Source of the DNA: Spartobacteria bacterium
GTDB lineage: Bacteria > Verrucomicrobiota > Verrucomicrobiia > Chthoniobacterales > Chthoniobacteraceae
Direction: 5' to 3'
Length of the DNA stretch: 7,056 nucleotides
Assembly (NCBI GenBank): GCA_025355595.1
Contig: JANXZI010000519.1
Span: forward strand, 1-7,056
The first letter of the stretch is position 1. Each line of letters opens with the position of its first letter. Below, one piece after another: positions 5,114-7,056 of the stretch. Below the pieces are notes generated by a model. The model had not been told where the DNA came from. It searched no databases and saw only the letters and a program-made list of their open reading frames with translations. The position numbers and the translations under genes were made by a program.

Positions 5114-6778
5114 ATGAGCGCTCCCCGCGAAAAGGTGGATTTCAAAAAAAAGCTCGGCGACGTGCCGCACAAGCCGGGGGTGTACCTGCACCGCGACCGC
5201 TTTGGTCGCGTGATCTACGTCGGCAAGGCGCGCGATCTTCGCAAGCGGCTCTCGCATTATTTCACACCGTCGCGGCTCATGCGCGCAGACCCGAAGGTGC
5301 GCGCGCTCACGGAGGCGATCTACGATTTCGACTGGCACATCGTGGGCAGCGAGCCCGAGGCGCTGCTGCTCGAGGGAAAGCTGATCAAGGAATACCGCCC
5401 GCGTTACAACGTGAGCTTCCGCGACGACAAGCGCTTCCTCATGGTGAAGGTGGACGTGCGCGAGGAATGGCCGCGCTTCCGCCTCACGCGAGTGAAAACT
5501 CCCGACGACGGCGCGCGCTATTTCGGGCCGTTCGCACATTCGGGCGCGCTGCGGCAGACGCTGACTTTCATGCGAAAAAGATTCGGCGTGCTCACATTCG
5601 GCCGCGGCTCGCCAAGCGAGCGCGAGCGCAAGTCGAGCACCTACCAGGTGCCGATGAAACTCGCGGAGACGACGCCGGAGCAATACGCCGAGCGGGTGGC
5701 GAAGGCGTGTGAATTTTTCGAGGGCCAGTCGAAGGAACTGCTCGCGCCGCTCGAGGATGAGATGCGAAAGGCGGCGGTCGCCCTCGACTTCGAGCGCGCG
5801 GCGGAAATCCGGAATATGCTCAATGATCTCCGCAAGACGACGAAGCCGATGACGCGCTACACGACGACGATGCGCCACCGGCTGAAGCTCCCGGGCGCAC
5901 TTGATCCCGCGACCGATCTCGCCGAACTCGGGGAGATGCTCGGCCTCGCGGGGCCACCGCGTCGGATGGAGTGCTTCGACATTTCCAATATCAGCACGAC
6001 GCACGTCGTCGCGAGCATGGTGTGCTTCATTGATGGGCGACCGGCGAACCATCTTTACCGCCGCTACCGCATCCGGAGCCTTGAGGGACGGCAGGATGAT
6101 TTCGCGGGCATGGCCGAGGTCGTGCGGCGGCGGTATGTGCGGGTGCTGGGGGAGATTGCCGAGAGCGGGGCGCCGAATGACGAACGCCGAATGACGAATG
6201 ACGAAGCGGAATCAGGCGTCGTGCGTGAGCAGATTGACTATTCGTTTTCGCAGGAGGGAAATGCCGACATGGCGCGGCGCATCACGAAGCTCGCTGGGAG
6301 CGGAACCCATCTGCCGTCTGCCATCCGCAATCCGAATTTGCCCGACCTGATCATTGTGGACGGCGGCAAGGGCCAACTCAGTTCGGCGTGCGCGGAATTG
6401 CAGCGACTCGGGCTGCACGAGGTGCCGATCATCGGACTGGCGAAGGAATTCGAGGAAATCTACCGGCCCGGAAAATCGCAGCCCACGATCTTGCACAGGG
6501 ACAGCGGCGCGCTGAAACTGCTCCAGCGCATCCGCGACGAGGCCCACCGCTGGGCGAATGGCTACCATCAGTTGCTCATGAAGCGGCGCATCAGCGAGAG
6601 CATCCTCGACGACTGCACTGGCGTGAGCGAAGCGCGCAAGCAGGCGCTGCTGCGGAAATTTGGAAGCGTCGCGCGGCTGCGGAAGGCGAGCCCCGAGACG
6701 ATTGCGAAAGTGCCGGGGATCGGTGCCAAGCTCGCGGGGACCATCGCGCAGTTTTTGCAGGAGCGGGGCGGAGCGTGA
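5114..6778 (+). CDS. uvrC: excinuclease ABC subunit C (UvrC), shortened variant with an insert
   Basis: UvrC makes both incisions around DNA lesions after UvrAB recognition. The 554-residue product is shorter than E. coli UvrC (610). The N-terminal GIY-YIG nuclease domain has GVY (22-24), YVGKA (35-39), R45, Y49, metal-ligand E87 and N99. A UVR motif for UvrB contact spans about 206-241. The C-terminal RNase H-like nuclease domain has D289 in ECFDIS, D416 in VDGGKGQ and H478 in DEAHRW, matching the D-D-H triad. A helix-hairpin-helix region spans about 497-552. Three oddities stand out. The four-cysteine cluster normally found before the UVR motif is absent. Only about 45 residues separate UVR from ECFDIS, against well over 100 in E. 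coli. About 60 extra residues (347-408) sit between the first two catalytic aspartates and contain translated heptamer repeats. The ATG at 5114 is chosen because MSAPREKVDFKKKLGDVPHKPGVY fits the family start; the frame is open further upstream, but only inside the transglycosylase gene. Confidence 0.96.
   Translation: MSAPREKVDFKKKLGDVPHKPGVYLHRDRFGRVIYVGKARDLRKRLSHYFTPSRLMRADPKVRALTEAIYDFDWHIVGSEPEALLLEGKLIKEYRPRYNVSFRDDKRFLMVKVDVREEWPRFRLTRVKTPDDGARYFGPFAHSGALRQTLTFMRKRFGVLTFGRGSPSERERKSSTYQVPMKLAETTPEQYAERVAKACEFFEGQSKELLAPLEDEMRKAAVALDFERAAEIRNMLNDLRKTTKPMTRYTTTMRHRLKLPGALDPATDLAELGEMLGLAGPPRRMECFDISNISTTHVVASMVCFIDGRPANHLYRRYRIRSLEGRQDDFAGMAEVVRRRYVRVLGEIAESGAPNDERRMTNDEAESGVVREQIDYSFSQEGNADMARRITKLAGSGTHLPSAIRNPNLPDLIIVDGGKGQLSSACAELQRLGLHEVPIIGLAKEFEEIYRPGKSQPTILHRDSGALKLLQRIRDEAHRWANGYHQLLMKRRISESILDDCTGVSEARKQALLRKFGSVARLRKASPETIAKVPGIGAKLAGTIAQFLQERGGA
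6175..6209 (+). repeat. heptanucleotide tandem repeat cluster 1 inside uvrC
   Basis: Five consecutive 7-nt units read GAATGAC, GAACGCC, GAATGAC, GAATGAC, GAAGCGG. Equivalently, the 14-mer CGCCGAATGACGAA occurs twice in perfect tandem (6171-6184 and 6185-6198). The unit length is not a multiple of three, yet the uvrC frame reads through it as APNDERRMTNDE (residues 353-364). Confidence 0.85.
6308..6335 (+). repeat. heptanucleotide tandem repeat cluster 2 inside uvrC
   Basis: Four consecutive 7-nt units read CATCTGC, CGTCTGC, CATCCGC, AATCCGA, a different word from cluster 1 but the same period. They are translated within uvrC as HLPSAIRNP (residues 399-407), directly before the conserved LPDLIIVDGG. 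Confidence 0.7.
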
Positions 6779-6838
6779 CCTCCGGGCACGCTTCGGAGGA
6801 CGGATGCAAGTGCGAATCCGAAAACGCGCCCGGAGGTC
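6777..6838 (+). terminator. 11-bp inverted repeat at the uvrC stop codon, candidate 3'-end hairpin
   Basis: GACCTCCGGGC (6777-6787), which begins inside the uvrC TGA stop, is perfectly complementary to GCCCGGAGGTC (6828-6838), with 40 nt between. A second CGGAGG (6794-6799) can instead pair with CCTCCG (6779-6784) to form a tighter 6-bp hairpin with a 9-nt loop, so two mutually exclusive folds are possible. No U-tract follows either fold. Protection of the mRNA 3' end, factor-dependent termination or a dispersed palindromic repeat are all possible. Confidence 0.5.
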
Positions 6839-6901
6839 GCTTTCCACCGCGCCTGGCTCGCGGGTGCGTGTTGTTGTCCCGCAATCGGAGAGGCCCGGTT
6901 G

Positions 6902-6922
6902 GTTCGGGCTGAAGCCCTGAAC
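6902..6922. terminator. short hairpin between convergent uvrC and the downstream gene
   Basis: GTTC-GGGC (6902-6909) pairs with GCCC (6914-6917) and GAAC (6919-6922) around a TGAA loop, with one bulged T at 6918. It abuts the stop codon of the minus-strand gene. It could help terminate either convergent transcript, although no T-run follows on either strand. Confidence 0.35.
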
Positions 6923-7056
6923 TACCTTGTCTCGCCGTCGAGCCTCTTCAGCCAGTCGGGTTTTTCCACATCCTCGAGGATGATGTACGGGCCGACGACT
7001 GAACTGATGCAGCCATTCGGATACTGCGCGGTCGTGGGAGAGGGCGGTGCGGTGTG
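6922..7056 (-). CDS. 3' end of an unidentified gene, cut by the window edge
   Basis: The minus strand has an open frame of 44 codons from the window edge to a TAG stop at 6922-6924. The peptide reads HTAPPSPTTAQYPNGCISSV (first 20 residues), then continues as a sequence of mixed composition ending KPDWLKRLDGETR. Third codon positions are mostly G or C, as in neighbouring genes, and the tail looks like a natural protein C-terminus rather than a shadow frame. I do not recognise a family from 44 residues. The gene converges on uvrC, and the 143-bp spacer between them holds the two hairpins listed above. Confidence 0.65.
   Translation of the reverse strand, partial: HTAPPSPTTAQYPNGCISSVVGPYIILEDVEKPDWLKRLDGETR

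Noticed and set aside
5081..6052. A 323-codon open frame on the minus strand opposite uvrC
   Set aside because: Same GC-driven antisense effect; Arg/His/Glu-rich composition and no domain, while the plus strand is clearly UvrC.
1..7056. CRISPR array, IS element, prophage, toxin-antitoxin or defence system
   Set aside because: No regularly spaced direct repeats, transposase, integrase, phage or paired toxin-antitoxin genes are visible; the window is accounted for by housekeeping genes and short spacers.

Overview
This window of GC-rich bacterial chromosome holds ordinary housekeeping genes. I found no phage, IS element, CRISPR array or defence system. The best taxonomic guess is a member of Verrucomicrobiota (Chthoniobacter/Spartobacteria-like) or a close PVC relative. 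That rests on the style of the shortened UvrC, the types of short intergenic repeat, and the absence of Shine-Dalgarno sequences at every visible start. It is recognition from memory, not a database result, and confidence is moderate.

Layout. (1) Positions 1-1842, plus strand: the 3' part of an AI-2E/UPF0118-family membrane protein with a long Pro/Ala-rich insert, followed 3 nt later by a small single-pass membrane protein of unknown function. The two are probably one transcript. (2) Positions 1912-1987, minus strand: a complete tRNA-Lys(CUU) with an encoded CCA end. (3) Positions 1988-2187: a 200-bp spacer with a possible tRNA promoter and a 71-nt inverted-repeat element. (4) Positions 2188-4416, minus strand: priA, the replication-restart helicase, with all helicase motifs and all eight zinc-ligand cysteines. 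(5) Positions 4417-4517: a 101-bp divergent control region with a long dyad. (6) Positions 4518-6778, plus strand: a membrane-anchored lytic transglycosylase gene and, 11 nt later, uvrC, probably one operon. (7) Positions 6779-6921: a spacer rich in inverted repeats. (8) Positions 6922-7056, minus strand: the last 44 codons of an unidentified gene convergent with uvrC. No stretch over 300 bases lacks a gene.

Functionally, PriA (restart of collapsed forks) and UvrC (dual incision in nucleotide excision repair) are both genome-maintenance proteins placed on either side of a short divergent promoter region. The transglycosylase ahead of uvrC acts on peptidoglycan and has no evident functional link to it.

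The most noteworthy object is UvrC. It keeps the GIY-YIG and RNase H catalytic residues but lacks the usual four-cysteine cluster and about 100 residues ahead of the RNase H domain. It also carries a roughly 60-residue insertion between two catalytic aspartates. That insertion is bounded by two different clusters of 7-nt tandem repeats that are read through as protein, which looks like intergenic repeat DNA captured by an essential repair gene.
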